DNA of 36,460 nt from Bryobacterales bacterium (GCA_016789905.1 JAEUQC010000095.1:1-36460), one strand, 5' to 3'; shown: positions 17,078 through 25,766, numbered from the stretch's first letter. Translations and numbers: made by a program. The notes: generated by a model from the letters alone, not told the origin.

Positions 17078-17380
17078 GTGAGGAACGTGGATACACGGAT
17101 GCAGTTTGCAGTCTATCGAGCCGCGGATTCGAAGAAACTGCAGCAAGCTCGGCTGGCAGTCCCTGCAGGCGGCGAGGTGATCGCCGCAGGAGAAGGATGG
17201 CAGGTCATACTAGCGCTCGTGAACGACTACCACGCGAAGCCAAACGCCGTCCGAATCCGAAAAGTGTTCAAACATCGAGTCTTCGAACTGCCTACATGTC
17301 ATATACGTCTCATTGAAGGGATCCCCAGTCTGGACAAAGTGGCAATTGACTCCCGCGAAGTCGCAGTGTCGACCGTCTAA
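17078..17380 (+). CDS. Uncertain hypothetical protein (about 93-100 aa)
   Basis: A frame of 100 codons from GTG 17078, or 93 from ATG 17099. The product ('MQFAVYRAADSKKLQQARLA', 'EVIAAGEGWQVILALVNDYH', 'RKVFKHRVFELPTCHIRLIE') has a balanced protein-like composition but no family I recognise. It lies in a gene-poor accessory patch between hicB and repeat copies, with no clear ribosome site except a purine-rich run just upstream. It could be an orphan accessory gene, a fragment or a chance frame. Confidence 0.3.
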   Translation: MRNVDTRMQFAVYRAADSKKLQQARLAVPAGGEVIAAGEGWQVILALVNDYHAKPNAVRIRKVFKHRVFELPTCHIRLIEGIPSLDKVAIDSREVAVSTV

Positions 17381-17447
17381 TCCGGGCGGGCTTCTAGTCA
17401 CTTTTGGGGGATTGTCAGGAATTCCGTCCCGATCGGCGTATGTTAAA

Positions 17448-17480
17448 GCTAGCGTCGATGGGGATTTACGGGCCGCGGTC
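17448..17480 (+). repeat. Partial degenerate copy of the S51 3' end
   Basis: The core GGGATTTACGGGCCGCGGT at 17461-17479 differs by one base from the S51 copy at 16416-16434. The bases before it (GTTAAAGC from 17452) loosely follow the reference with a small gap. The sequence just after (GTGGGGGTGG) also resembles that following the S51 stop. Confidence 0.5.
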
Positions 17481-17538
17481 GTGATGAATGGGGTGGGGGT
17501 GGAGGCTTCGAGGGATGCGCCAGCGGGTTGGCGGAGTT

Positions 17539-17577
17539 GTGAAAACAACGGCGGCAGGGATTTGCGGGGCGCGTTAG
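17539..17577 (+). repeat. Degenerate copy of the S51 3' end with matching stop
   Basis: This 39-base segment matches 16397-16435 at 33 positions. In the matching frame it reads VKTTAAGICGAR then TAG, against VKSTGAGIYGAR and TAG in the S51 gene, and the preceding residues (VGGV) parallel VKGGD. It looks like the remains of a second S51-like gene end rather than a simple DNA repeat. Confidence 0.6.
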
Positions 17578-17667
17578 TACCGAAAGGGGCCCGAATTCAC
17601 GTCATAATGTGAAAGTCCCCCATGGCTTTGCGGCCAGCGGGATGTCTTCCCCAACAACTGAGGCCAA

Positions 17668-19485
17668 ATGAACTTCCGGCTCGCCGCGGCCTACGCCGCT
17701 TTTTTGTCCGTCTCCATAGCTACCGCGCAGACGCCGGCCGGCATGGAACGTCCGCGCATTGGGAAACCCGCCATCATGCCCGTTTCGCAGGTGAAAAAAG
17801 GCATGAAAGCGATCGCGTGGACCGTCTTCGAAGGGACGCAACCGGAGGCCGTTCCGGTGGAAATCATCGGCGTATGGAAGAACGCGAACGGGCCGAAGGC
17901 CGACGTGATTCTGGGCCGTATGGGCGGGCGGGCGGAACGGACGAACGTGGCCGGCGGCATGAGCGGCAGCCCGGTATATGTGGATGGCAAACTGATTGGC
18001 GCGGTGGCGCTGCGGCTGAGCTTCTTTTCGCCGGACGCCATCTGCGGCATTACGCCGATTGAGAGCATGTTGGAAATCGACGAGTTGGACCAATCGAAAC
18101 CGGCACAGCGAGCGGCGGTGGACATTCCGGCGGAGTTTCTGGCGGGTACGTCGATTCCGGTGCAGCAATCGTTGACGATGCAGCCGATTGACACACCGCT
18201 AATGCTATCGGGCGCGCACCCGAGCGTTTTCCCGTATTTCAATGGGATTTTCAAGAACATGGGGATGCAGTTGGCGCAGGGCGGATCGAGCGCGGCGCTG
18301 AAGGCGACCACGCTGTCACAGGATTGGAAGACCTCGCTGCGGCCGGGCGATACCGTTTCCATGATCCTGGTTTCCGGCGATATCAACATCTCCAGCGGCT
18401 GCACTGTGACTTACAACGACGGCTCGCGGGTGCTGATTTGCGGGCACGCGTTTTTGAATATCGGCCCGTTGAACATGCCGATGGCTAAGGGCGAAATTCT
18501 GTGGACCCTGGCGTCAACATTTCAGCCGACGAAGGTATCGAACGCCACCGAGGTGGTCGGCACTTTTACGCAAGACCGGCACCTGGGCATGCTGGGACAC
18601 CTGGGCGAGAGGCCGCGGATGATTCCGGTGAAACTGGCGCTGCGTTCGCTCAACGCGCAGGGCACGGCGTTCAAAACCAACACATTGAACTTTGAAGTGA
18701 TGGAGAGCCAGAAGTTCACGCCACAGTTGATGATGCTGGGCATGTTCAACGCGATTAGCGGGATGAACGAATTCGCCGATGATACGACGTATCGCATCGC
18801 GGCGAATGTGACGCTGGCGAACGGACAGAAACTGGACCTGCGAACGATGCAGGCGCCCAGTGATTTGCCTGTGCCGGCTTCCCTGCAATCGGCAATGTGG
18901 TTCGGCGACAAGTTCAACAAGCTGTTCGGTAACGCGGTGCGGATGCCGGACCTGGGCAGCGTGGAAGCAACGATCGACCTGATTCCGGAGCGGCGGACGG
19001 CGGCGATTGAAAGCGCCTGGATTCCTTCGAGCGAGGTGGAACCTGGCGCGGAGATTCCAGTGAAAGTGTTCCTGCGGCCGTACCGCGGCGGGCGCGTGGA
19101 ACGCGAACTGAAGCTGAAAGTGCCGGCGGGACTGGCGGCGGGGCACTACCGGATTCAGTTGAGCGAGGCCGCTGTGCTGAACAGTTTGCAGGCGATGACG
19201 CCGTTGGCAAACCGGTTTATGGAGCTGAACCAAACGGTTTCGCTGATCAACCAGGAGCGCGCCAACAACCGGCTTTACGCCGCGCTGGTGCAGCCCCGCC
19301 CCACCGTCTACACCGATGAAAAAACGCTTCCCAACTTGCCGAGCTCCGTTCTGAACGTGATGCAGAACGGGCGAAGCGCAAGCCGCTCCCTGATCGCCGC
19401 GCCGGAAACGGCAGTGGCCGAAGCATCCGTCCCCTTCGATTACGTTGTCACCGGCAGCCACTCGCTGCGACTTACCGTCAAATAA
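17668..19485 (+). CDS. Secreted SpoIVB/S55-peptidase-like protein
   Basis: A 605-residue exported protein (signal peptide MNFRLAAAYAAFLSVSIATA). Residues ~35-110 match the start of the S55 domain: 'MPVSQVKKGMKAIAWTVFEG', 'EAVPVEIIGVW' and GGMSGSPVYVDGKLIG, where S99 would be the active serine. No histidine occurs before S99, although SpoIVB carries its catalytic His N-terminal to the serine. A GHAF motif follows instead, with H260 in LICGHAFLNIGPLN. The C-terminal half (~330-605) looks like beta-rich adhesion or scaffold sequence with no known domain. The propeller gene starts 10 bases after its stop, so they are probably made together. SpoIVB's sporulation role is not expected here; envelope processing or a scaffold is possible. 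Confidence 0.75.
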   Translation: MNFRLAAAYAAFLSVSIATAQTPAGMERPRIGKPAIMPVSQVKKGMKAIAWTVFEGTQPEAVPVEIIGVWKNANGPKADVILGRMGGRAERTNVAGGMSGSPVYVDGKLIGAVALRLSFFSPDAICGITPIESMLEIDELDQSKPAQRAAVDIPAEFLAGTSIPVQQSLTMQPIDTPLMLSGAHPSVFPYFNGIFKNMGMQLAQGGSSAALKATTLSQDWKTSLRPGDTVSMILVSGDINISSGCTVTYNDGSRVLICGHAFLNIGPLNMPMAKGEILWTLASTFQPTKVSNATEVVGTFTQDRHLGMLGHLGERPRMIPVKLALRSLNAQGTAFKTNTLNFEVMESQKFTPQLMMLGMFNAISGMNEFADDTTYRIAANVTLANGQKLDLRTMQAPSDLPVPASLQSAMWFGDKFNKLFGNAVRMPDLGSVEATIDLIPERRTAAIESAWIPSSEVEPGAEIPVKVFLRPYRGGRVERELKLKVPAGLAAGHYRIQLSEAAVLNSLQAMTPLANRFMELNQTVSLINQERANNRLYAALVQPRPTVYTDEKTLPNLPSSVLNVMQNGRSASRSLIAAPETAVAEASVPFDYVVTGSHSLRLTVK

Positions 19486-19495
19486 ACACACCCTC

Positions 19496-21655
19496 ATGCG
19501 CCCTTTTCCTTTTGTGCTGGCCCTTGCCGCGTTGAGCGCGGCGTTTGCAGTGGATACGCGATTCTGGACCTTCGCGGCGAAAGAAGACCATGACAAAGCG
19601 ACGCTGAAACGCTTGTCCTTGCGAAGCGATGGGCGCATAACGCTCGCCCCGGCGACGCGCGAATTGCAGGACGCGGGCGTGTCGTATCTTTGGGCGGTGG
19701 CGCGCGGCGCCGATGGGACTTTGTACACCGGCGGCGGAAACCCGGGGGCGACGGCGGCGAAGCTGTTCGCGGTGAAGGCCGGCCAGTCGCGCGTGCTGGC
19801 GGAGTTGCCGGGCCTGCAGATTCAATCGATCGCGCTCGACGGCGGAGGCCGGGTATACGCGGCTACCGCGCCGGACGGCAAAGTCTACCGGGTGAACGCG
19901 GACGGGAAGAGCGAGGTCTTCTACGACCCGAAGGCGAAATACATCTGGACGATTGCTTTTGATAAAGCCGGGAATCTGTATGTCGCCACCGGCGACCATG
20001 GCGAGATTCACAAAGTGACGCCGTCGGGCCAAGGCAACGTGTTCTTCAAAACGGAAGAAGAACATGCGCGGGCGATGGCGGTGGACGCGGCGGGGAATCT
20101 GATTATCGGCACGGAACCGAGCGGGCTGGTGATGCGGGTGAGCCCTACCGGGGAAGGGTTTGTACTGTACCAGGCGGGGCGGCGGGAAGTGACGGCGATT
20201 GCGATTTCGCCGGACGGGAGCATCTACGCGGCGGCCGTTGGTGCCAAGCCGGCTTCCGCGACACCGGCGCTGCCGCCGGCGCCAGCGGCGGCACCCATGA
20301 CCACAACCAGCATCACGGTAACGGCAAGCGGCGGGGGCAGCGGCCCGGTGACCGCGCCGCGCCCGGCGCCGCCGACGCTTACGCCGAGCAGCGTGAGCGG
20401 CGGATCCGAGCTCATTCGCATCTCCGCTGATGGCTTTCCAACGCGCGTCTGGTTTGACGGCGCGGAAATCATTTACGCAATCACATTCGATAAGGCCGGG
20501 CTGCCGGTGATCGGAACCGGAAACAAAGGCGGAATCTACCGGATTGACAGCGACCTGCGGCATACGCGGCTGCTGACGCTGGCGCCAACGCAGGTGACGG
20601 GTTTGACCAATGACACCGGCGGCGCGATCTATGCGGTGACAGGGAATATCGGAAAGCTGTTCCAGGTGGGGCCCGGGAGCGAGAAGGACGGCGTGATCGA
20701 AAGCGAAGTGCTGGACGCAAGCTGGTTCGCCGAATGGGGCCGGCTGGCGCCCAAAACCAGCGGGAACGTGACGTTTGAAACGCGAAGCGGCAACCTGGAC
20801 CGGCCCCAGAAAAACTGGAGCGCGTGGACACCGGTGCAGGACCGGATTGCCTCGCCAGGGGCGCGATTCCTGCAGTATCGGGCGACGCTTTCCGGCGACG
20901 GAGCGGAGTTGACCGGGACCGACATCGCCTACCAGCCGCGCAACGTAGCGCCGAAAATTGAGCAGATTGAAATCACCGCGCCGAACTACCGGATGCCGAA
21001 CCAGACCATATCGATGACGCCATCGACGACGCTGACCTTGGGACCGATGTCGAGCCGGGTGCCCCATACGCCCGCGGGTTCGTCCACCGACCCCGGCGCG
21101 GTGACGATGAACTGGGCCAAAGGCACGCAGGGCGCGCGCTGGAAGGCCGGAGACGCCAACGGCGACGCGGTGCAGTACACGGTGGAAATCCGCGGCGAGA
21201 GAGAGACCGTTTGGAAACTGCTGAAGAAAGAACTGTCGCAGCGGCAGTATAGCTTCGACGCGAGCGCGTTCCCGGACGGACTGCACCGGCTGCGGATAAC
21301 GGCCAGCGACGCGGAAGCGAACCCGCCGGGCAAAGGGCTGACGGGAACACTGGAAAGCGAACCGTTCCTAATCGACAATACGCCGCCGGTGATACGCGGC
21401 TTGACGGCGGCGGCGAATGGCAACAAGCTGACGATCACGTTCTCCGCGGCCGATGCGTTGACGATCCTGACGAAGGCGGAGTATTCCATCAACGCCACCG
21501 AGTGGACGTTTTTCGAACCTTCAACGCGGCTATCGGATTCGCGGGAACACAGCTACAGCATCACGGTGGACCGGCCGGCCGGTGAGTTGACGATCGCGGT
21601 GCGCGTGAGTGATGAACACGAAAATCACGCGGTGGAAAAGACCACGGTGAAGTAA
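19496..21655 (+). CDS. Secreted NHL/SMP-30-like beta-propeller protein
   Basis: A 719-residue protein with a signal peptide (MRPFPFVLALAALSAAFA). Residues ~60-250 hold repeated propeller blades of the type 'DGxxYxxTxxxGxIxxV': 'GTLYTGGGNPGATAAKLFAV', 'GRVYAATAPDGKVYRV', 'GNLYVATGDHGEIHKV' and 'GNLIIGTEPSGLVMRV'. A Pro/Ala/Ser/Thr-rich linker (about 250-303) interrupts the propeller before blades resume with 'GLPVIGTGNKGGIYRI' and 'GAIYAVTGNIGKLFQV'. The C-terminal third contains beta-sandwich segments with 'LIDNTPPVIRGL', typical of Ig-like domains. ATG 19496 is chosen because the signal peptide begins there. It is likely an extracellular binding or lyase-like protein; its ligand is unknown. 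Confidence 0.82.
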   Translation: MRPFPFVLALAALSAAFAVDTRFWTFAAKEDHDKATLKRLSLRSDGRITLAPATRELQDAGVSYLWAVARGADGTLYTGGGNPGATAAKLFAVKAGQSRVLAELPGLQIQSIALDGGGRVYAATAPDGKVYRVNADGKSEVFYDPKAKYIWTIAFDKAGNLYVATGDHGEIHKVTPSGQGNVFFKTEEEHARAMAVDAAGNLIIGTEPSGLVMRVSPTGEGFVLYQAGRREVTAIAISPDGSIYAAAVGAKPASATPALPPAPAAAPMTTTSITVTASGGGSGPVTAPRPAPPTLTPSSVSGGSELIRISADGFPTRVWFDGAEIIYAITFDKAGLPVIGTGNKGGIYRIDSDLRHTRLLTLAPTQVTGLTNDTGGAIYAVTGNIGKLFQVGPGSEKDGVIESEVLDASWFAEWGRLAPKTSGNVTFETRSGNLDRPQKNWSAWTPVQDRIASPGARFLQYRATLSGDGAELTGTDIAYQPRNVAPKIEQIEITAPNYRMPNQTISMTPSTTLTLGPMSSRVPHTPAGSSTDPGAVTMNWAKGTQGARWKAGDANGDAVQYTVEIRGERETVWKLLKKELSQRQYSFDASAFPDGLHRLRITASDAEANPPGKGLTGTLESEPFLIDNTPPVIRGLTAAANGNKLTITFSAADALTILTKAEYSINATEWTFFEPSTRLSDSREHSYSITVDRPAGELTIAVRVSDEHENHAVEKTTVK

Positions 21656-21658
21656 GCG

Positions 21659-22567
21659 CTACGGCTTGGCGACCGATTGCAGGGCCGCCCGCAGTTCGTC
21701 CATCTTCATCTGTCCCGGATGATAGAGGCGAACCACGCCCGCGCCATCCAGCAGCACCAGCGTAGGCGTGGAACTGACGCCGTACAGGCGGAAGTTCTCT
21801 TCGCTGATGGGCAGGGGAACGCCGTTGAGCCACGGGTAGTGCTCCCGCTGCACCTGGGAAATATAAGGCGTTTCCTTTTCCTTCGGCGCCTCTTCGCCGC
21901 CGGCGACGTAGCCGTAACGCTGGGTGGGAGCGACGACGGCGAGCAGGGGAAACTCCTTGCGCAAGGCCTCAATGACCGGGCCTTGTGTTTTGCAGTCGGC
22001 GCACCAGTGGGCCCAAAGGAATAGCAGCACCGGCCGGCCACGGAAATCGTCGAGCGAACGCATTTTCACTGAGCCGGCAAATTGCATGGCTTCCAGCTTG
22101 GGCGCTTTCTGGCCCGCCAGGGAGAGCAGGTGCAGGTTCTTCTGAATGCGGGTGCGGATGGACGTGGCGTGCCAGCGCTTCAACTCATCCTTAAGAAATG
22201 CCACACCCTCACTGCGACGCCCGGTGCCCGCAAGGGCATGGCCGTTCACTTCAATGGACGCGCCGAGGGCAAGCGGCAGGTTGGGCTCCGCGTCGAGCGG
22301 GCGAGACTTCAGCATTTCCAGCGCGGCCGTGCGGGTTTCGGCGGAAAGGGCGAAGGCCTGGTCCCATGCTTTGTTGGCGTGCGCGCCCCGGCCAATCCAG
22401 GAATGGGCCAGCAGCAATTCGGGCGTCCACGGGCCATTGCCTTTGTATTGTTGCAACCGGGCCTTCGCGGCGGCGAAGTTACCGGCGGCGGCGGCGGCGC
22501 GCACCTCCTGCACAACCTGCGCGGCCAGGCAGCCAGCCGCCAGAACGAAGAACCCAAGTAGCCTCAT
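21659..22567 (-). CDS. TlpA-like thioredoxin-fold protein
   Basis: A 302-residue exported protein (signal MRLLGFFVLAAGCLAA). Residues ~20-150 are a helical region that could be TPR-like. Residues ~155-300 are a TlpA/AhpC-type thioredoxin domain with the redox pair C189/C192 in WAHWCADCKTQGP and cis-proline P268 in SSTPTLVLLDG. C13 in the signal (AAGCLAA) could be a lipobox cysteine. Such proteins reduce or form disulfides in the envelope, often for cytochrome maturation or stress repair. It is the last gene of the minus-strand operon, four bases after the TIM-barrel gene. The start at 22567 fits the signal peptide; the open frame further upstream is not needed. Confidence 0.85.
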   Translation of the reverse strand: MRLLGFFVLAAGCLAAQVVQEVRAAAAAGNFAAAKARLQQYKGNGPWTPELLLAHSWIGRGAHANKAWDQAFALSAETRTAALEMLKSRPLDAEPNLPLALGASIEVNGHALAGTGRRSEGVAFLKDELKRWHATSIRTRIQKNLHLLSLAGQKAPKLEAMQFAGSVKMRSLDDFRGRPVLLFLWAHWCADCKTQGPVIEALRKEFPLLAVVAPTQRYGYVAGGEEAPKEKETPYISQVQREHYPWLNGVPLPISEENFRLYGVSSTPTLVLLDGAGVVRLYHPGQMKMDELRAALQSVAKP

Positions 22568-22571
22568 CGCT

Positions 22572-23609
22572 CTAGAGTAACTGATTGCTCCGCAGCCATT
22601 GAATGGACGATTCGAGGTCCTCGCGTTCGAGCGCGGCGGCCTGTTCTTTCGGCGGCGCGGGCCGGTTCGTTCGCGGTTTGCCCGTCTCCGCGATGGCGGC
22701 GAAACGGGCGAATTCCCAAGCCGGCGTGCGCTGGAAGGCCTTCCAGAAATCGGGCTGCAGGTAGGGGAACGGCCGCGTGCCGGTGACGATAATCTCAAGC
22801 GACATCGCCTTGCCCGGACACAGCGCCGCGAACTTTTTCACCCACCCGCCGATGTCGACGTTGCCATCGCCCATGCGCGTCCATTGCATTGCGGCGCCTT
22901 CGGGCGTTCGCCAAACGTGGCTGTCCCGCACGTGGGAGGTAAGCACATACGGCGCCAGCGCCTCCAGCGTGACGTGCGGGTCTTCGATGGCCCAAGTGGG
23001 ATTACCCGAATCAATGCAAGCGCCGGTGAAGTCCGTGCCGGCGGCTTCAATCAACATCTTCAGTTCGCGGCCCTGCAGGTCGCCGCCGTGGTTTTCAATG
23101 GCGATCTTCTTCCCCGCGTCGAGCGTTCGCGTCCGCACCGCGCGCAGCGTTTTCACGGTGTTTTCCATATGCTGCTCCAGCGGAACGGCGGAGGCGCGGT
23201 CCCGCCAGTCACCCAGCACGGCGCGGACAAAGGGCGCGCCGACAATCTTCGCGGCGTCGATCATTCGCGCCAACTGCTCTTCCGCCGTCCCTTGTTTCGG
23301 ATCGAACCGGGCGGCGGTAGGGCAGATGGAGAGCATCCCGATTTCCACTTCGATCCCGGCGCCGCGGGCGTGGTCGCGCACCTTTTCCAAGTGCGCCTTT
23401 TCCAAGCCGCCCAGAAATCGAATCTCCGAAAAATGCACCACTTTGGCGCCCAGTTTGGCGCAGTAGTCCAAATACTCAAACGCGCTCCAGCCTTGCGAAC
23501 GCAAGCTGAAAAGATCGATCCCGAACTTCACGTTTTGCCTGCTCCCCTGCGCCATCAAAGCGGCTGGCGCCGCCGCCAAAAACGATCGGCGTTGCAATGT
23601 CATCGCCAC
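22572..23609 (-). CDS. Secreted sugar phosphate isomerase/epimerase-like TIM-barrel protein
   Basis: A 345-residue protein with a Tat-type start (LQRRSFLAAAPAALMAQ). The rest matches the xylose isomerase-like TIM-barrel family: 'KFGIDLFSLRSQGWSAFEYL', 'GAKVVHFSE', 'KKIAIENHGGDLQG', 'GACIDSGNPTWAIEDP' and 'TSHVRDSHVW'. The Glu, Asp and His residues in these strands are the usual metal-binding set. Exported members are common in Acidobacteria and Planctomycetes beside Gfo/Idh oxidoreductases, where 3-keto-sugar chemistry is suspected, but no such partner is adjacent. It sits between an unknown gene and tlpA in a tight operon with galU. Start 23609 or 23603 is possible. Confidence 0.82.
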   Translation of the reverse strand: MAMTLQRRSFLAAAPAALMAQGSRQNVKFGIDLFSLRSQGWSAFEYLDYCAKLGAKVVHFSEIRFLGGLEKAHLEKVRDHARGAGIEVEIGMLSICPTAARFDPKQGTAEEQLARMIDAAKIVGAPFVRAVLGDWRDRASAVPLEQHMENTVKTLRAVRTRTLDAGKKIAIENHGGDLQGRELKMLIEAAGTDFTGACIDSGNPTWAIEDPHVTLEALAPYVLTSHVRDSHVWRTPEGAAMQWTRMGDGNVDIGGWVKKFAALCPGKAMSLEIIVTGTRPFPYLQPDFWKAFQRTPAWEFARFAAIAETGKPRTNRPAPPKEQAAALEREDLESSIQWLRSNQLL

Positions 23610-23613
23610 TATA

Positions 23614-24741
23614 TTACCCGCGCAGCATGGCGGCTAGCTCGACAATGCGACCAGCGTCCAGCCCCTGGCCAAGCGTGAACCACAACCGGCGCGCGGCCCC
23701 AACGCCGATGGCCTCCAGCGTCTCCTCGTTCAGCGAGCCATACCCGGTAACGCCGATCAAGGCCCCATACTGGCGCGCGGTCTGCCGCAGTTCCTCCACG
23801 CGCAGCCGGAGTTCCGCCAGCGGTTTCCCGGCGGCCTTCCATTGCACGCTTGAAAGGATTTCCTCCGGCCAGCCGGCCATAGCCGCCAGTGTGGCGGGGT
23901 ACGGGGTGTCCGGGCGGAGGCCGAGTTCCACTTCCACCACCTGCACTGCCCGGCCCGCGGCGCGCAGCGCCTCCAGCCGACGGCCCATCGCCGCGGCGCT
24001 GGTGATGGTCCCCGGCGCGTCGAAGCGGATGTCGATGTCGAAGGTGCGCCCGCGCAAGAGGCGAAGCGCGTCGATCCGCTCGCCGGCCTCTTCATTGGTC
24101 AATCCCGTCGCGTCTATCAGACTCCGCGAACACGGATCACCATCTCCACGCAGCGGGAAGCCGTCGCGCCAGCCATGCCGAATGGCGCCCCACAGGCCTT
24201 CCACCGCGGGTCCGGCCCAGGCGGCCACCGATAGCCCGTATTTTCGTTGCACGGCCCGGTACTGGGCGAACGCCGTATCGGCATCGGCGGCGGCGGCCAG
24301 GAACAGAGAATCGACACCTTGCGGCCCGGGCAGCACACCTCGGTCCAGCGTAAGCGCATAGGCCAGCACGCGGTCTTCGTCGCCCGAACCAAAGGGAATC
24401 GCGTTGACAACGATTTCCAGGCCGCGCGGCGTGCGCATGCGGCCCACAAGCACCGATTGCGGAAACAGCCCGCTGCCCGGCGCCGAGGCCAATGCAATAT
24501 GCAGCAGCACAGAGCCGGCGCCATCGACGGCGACGAAATACGTGGACTTCGCCACCGGGTCCGCAGCCAGCGACCCCCAGTGGACACGCATTCCTTCCAG
24601 CGAAAGCTGCGACGCTCGCGACGCCAGCATTCGGCGCAACGCGTCGTCCACCGTTCGCCCTTCGGCGAACTGGAACACGAGGTCGGCCAACTGGGACGCC
24701 TCCTGCGCGCGGACCGGAATGCTAAGCGAAACAGGCGTCAT
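23614..24741 (-). CDS. Hypothetical protein, unknown (375 aa), in the galU operon
   Basis: A 375-residue soluble protein without a signal peptide or membrane span. It overlaps the galU stop by four bases (ATGA) and ends four bases before the TIM-barrel gene, so it is clearly part of the operon. Alternating strand/helix segments such as 'LRGRTFDIDIRFDAPGTI', 'AVQVVEVELGLRPDTPYPAT' and 'QYGALIGVTGYGSLNEETLE' suggest an alpha/beta or barrel fold, possibly a sugar-acting enzyme. I could not place it in a named family, and no catalytic motif is obvious. Codon use and GC content look like the neighbours. Confidence 0.72.
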   Translation of the reverse strand: MTPVSLSIPVRAQEASQLADLVFQFAEGRTVDDALRRMLASRASQLSLEGMRVHWGSLAADPVAKSTYFVAVDGAGSVLLHIALASAPGSGLFPQSVLVGRMRTPRGLEIVVNAIPFGSGDEDRVLAYALTLDRGVLPGPQGVDSLFLAAAADADTAFAQYRAVQRKYGLSVAAWAGPAVEGLWGAIRHGWRDGFPLRGDGDPCSRSLIDATGLTNEEAGERIDALRLLRGRTFDIDIRFDAPGTITSAAAMGRRLEALRAAGRAVQVVEVELGLRPDTPYPATLAAMAGWPEEILSSVQWKAAGKPLAELRLRVEELRQTARQYGALIGVTGYGSLNEETLEAIGVGAARRLWFTLGQGLDAGRIVELAAMLRG

Positions 24742-25622
24742 AGATTGAGCGTTTTCAGATACTCGCGAAACGCCCCGCCAAGATCGTAGCGCTTCAACGC
24801 GAACTCCACCGTCGCCTGCAGGAAGCCCAACTTGTCACCGGCGTCGTACCGCTTGCCCTCGAACTTGTAGCCGTAAACCGGCCGGCTGCGGAGCAGGTGC
24901 TTCAGCCCGTCGGTCAATTGGATTTCCCCGCCACGGCCAGGCTCCACAGATTCAATGGAAGGGAAAATTTCCGGCGTCAACACGTAGCGGCCGATGATCG
25001 CCAGGTTGCTTGGCGCGTCCTCCGCCTTCGGCTTTTCCACCATATTCCGAATGCGGAACAGCCGGCCGGATTGTCCCATGTGGTCGACCGGTTCAGCGTC
25101 CACCACGCCATAGGCCGAAATCTGCTCCTTCGGCACTTCCATCAGCGCCACCACAGAAGCGCCGTAGAATTCGTACACATCCTGCAACTGGCGAAGGCAG
25201 GGGATTTCGGCGTCGATCACGTCGTCCGACAGCACGACGCAGAAAGGCTCCTTGCCCACCAGTTCCTTCGCGCGCAGTACGGCATGGCCCAGGCCGAGCG
25301 CTTCTTTCTGGCGAACGTAGGCCACATCGATCATGTCCGAAATGCCCCGCACTAGCGCCAGCAGGTCTTTTTTCCCTCGCGTTTCCAGCAAGTGTTCCAT
25401 TTCGAAGCTCACATCGAAATGGTCTTCAATCGCGCTCTTCCCGCGGCCGGTGACGATGATAATATCTTGCAGCCCGGAGTGAATCGCTTCTTCGACGCCG
25501 TACTGAATCAACGGTTTATCCACAAGCGGCAACATCTCTTTCGGCTGCGCCTTCGTAGCCGGCAGGAAGCGCGTTCCCAACCCAGCCGCGGGAAAGACTG
25601 CTTTTCTAGCTTTCGGAATCAT
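24738..25622 (-). CDS. galU: UTP--glucose-1-phosphate uridylyltransferase
   Basis: A 294-residue nucleotidyltransferase that makes UDP-glucose from glucose 1-phosphate and UTP. The N-terminal signature 'AVFPAAGLGTRFLPATKAQP' continues into KEMLPLVDKPLIQY, the nucleotide- and metal-binding loop of GalU. Later marks are 'CVVLSDDVIDAEIPCLRQL', 'MVEKPKAEDAPSNLAIIGRY' and 'GGEIQLTDGLKHL'. Length is typical. UDP-glucose feeds envelope glycans and UDP-glucuronate. It is the first gene of the minus-strand operon with an unknown protein, a TIM-barrel protein and TlpA. The divergent gap of 144 bases to 25767 must hold the promoter; I saw no clear box. Confidence 0.95.
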   Translation of the reverse strand: MIPKARKAVFPAAGLGTRFLPATKAQPKEMLPLVDKPLIQYGVEEAIHSGLQDIIIVTGRGKSAIEDHFDVSFEMEHLLETRGKKDLLALVRGISDMIDVAYVRQKEALGLGHAVLRAKELVGKEPFCVVLSDDVIDAEIPCLRQLQDVYEFYGASVVALMEVPKEQISAYGVVDAEPVDHMGQSGRLFRIRNMVEKPKAEDAPSNLAIIGRYVLTPEIFPSIESVEPGRGGEIQLTDGLKHLLRSRPVYGYKFEGKRYDAGDKLGFLQATVEFALKRYDLGGAFREYLKTLNL

Positions 25623-25766
25623 GTTCCTTTATTGTCCCCCAGCTTCGTGCTTTTCGTCCTGGCGTAAGTATTTTTTGCGCCCGAGTACCAGAACTAAACT
25701 CGCCTAAACGACACCAATAGTTTCATTGCCCGTTGCCAGTCTCCACGCAAAACTGGTAGCTACCCA

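Larger units (their letters stand above)
16992..17667. other. Gene-poor accessory stretch after hicB
   Basis: These 676 bases hold no gene I can assign with confidence. They contain one uncertain ORF (17078-17380) and two degenerate copies of the S51 gene's 3' end (17448-17480 and 17539-17577), with G-rich sequence between them. Frames on both strands are open for 60-130 codons, but their products look like shadows. No terminal inverted repeats, integrase or tRNA edge was seen. The stretch reads as decayed sequence from past recombination. Confidence 0.55.

Noticed and set aside
19478..21286. 602-codon minus-strand frame opposite the propeller gene
   Set aside because: Arg/His-rich shadow with no signal, motif or ribosome site; the plus-strand gene has a signal peptide and blade repeats.
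22599..23678. 359-codon plus-strand frame opposite the TIM-barrel gene
   Set aside because: Shadow of a well-supported gene with family motifs.
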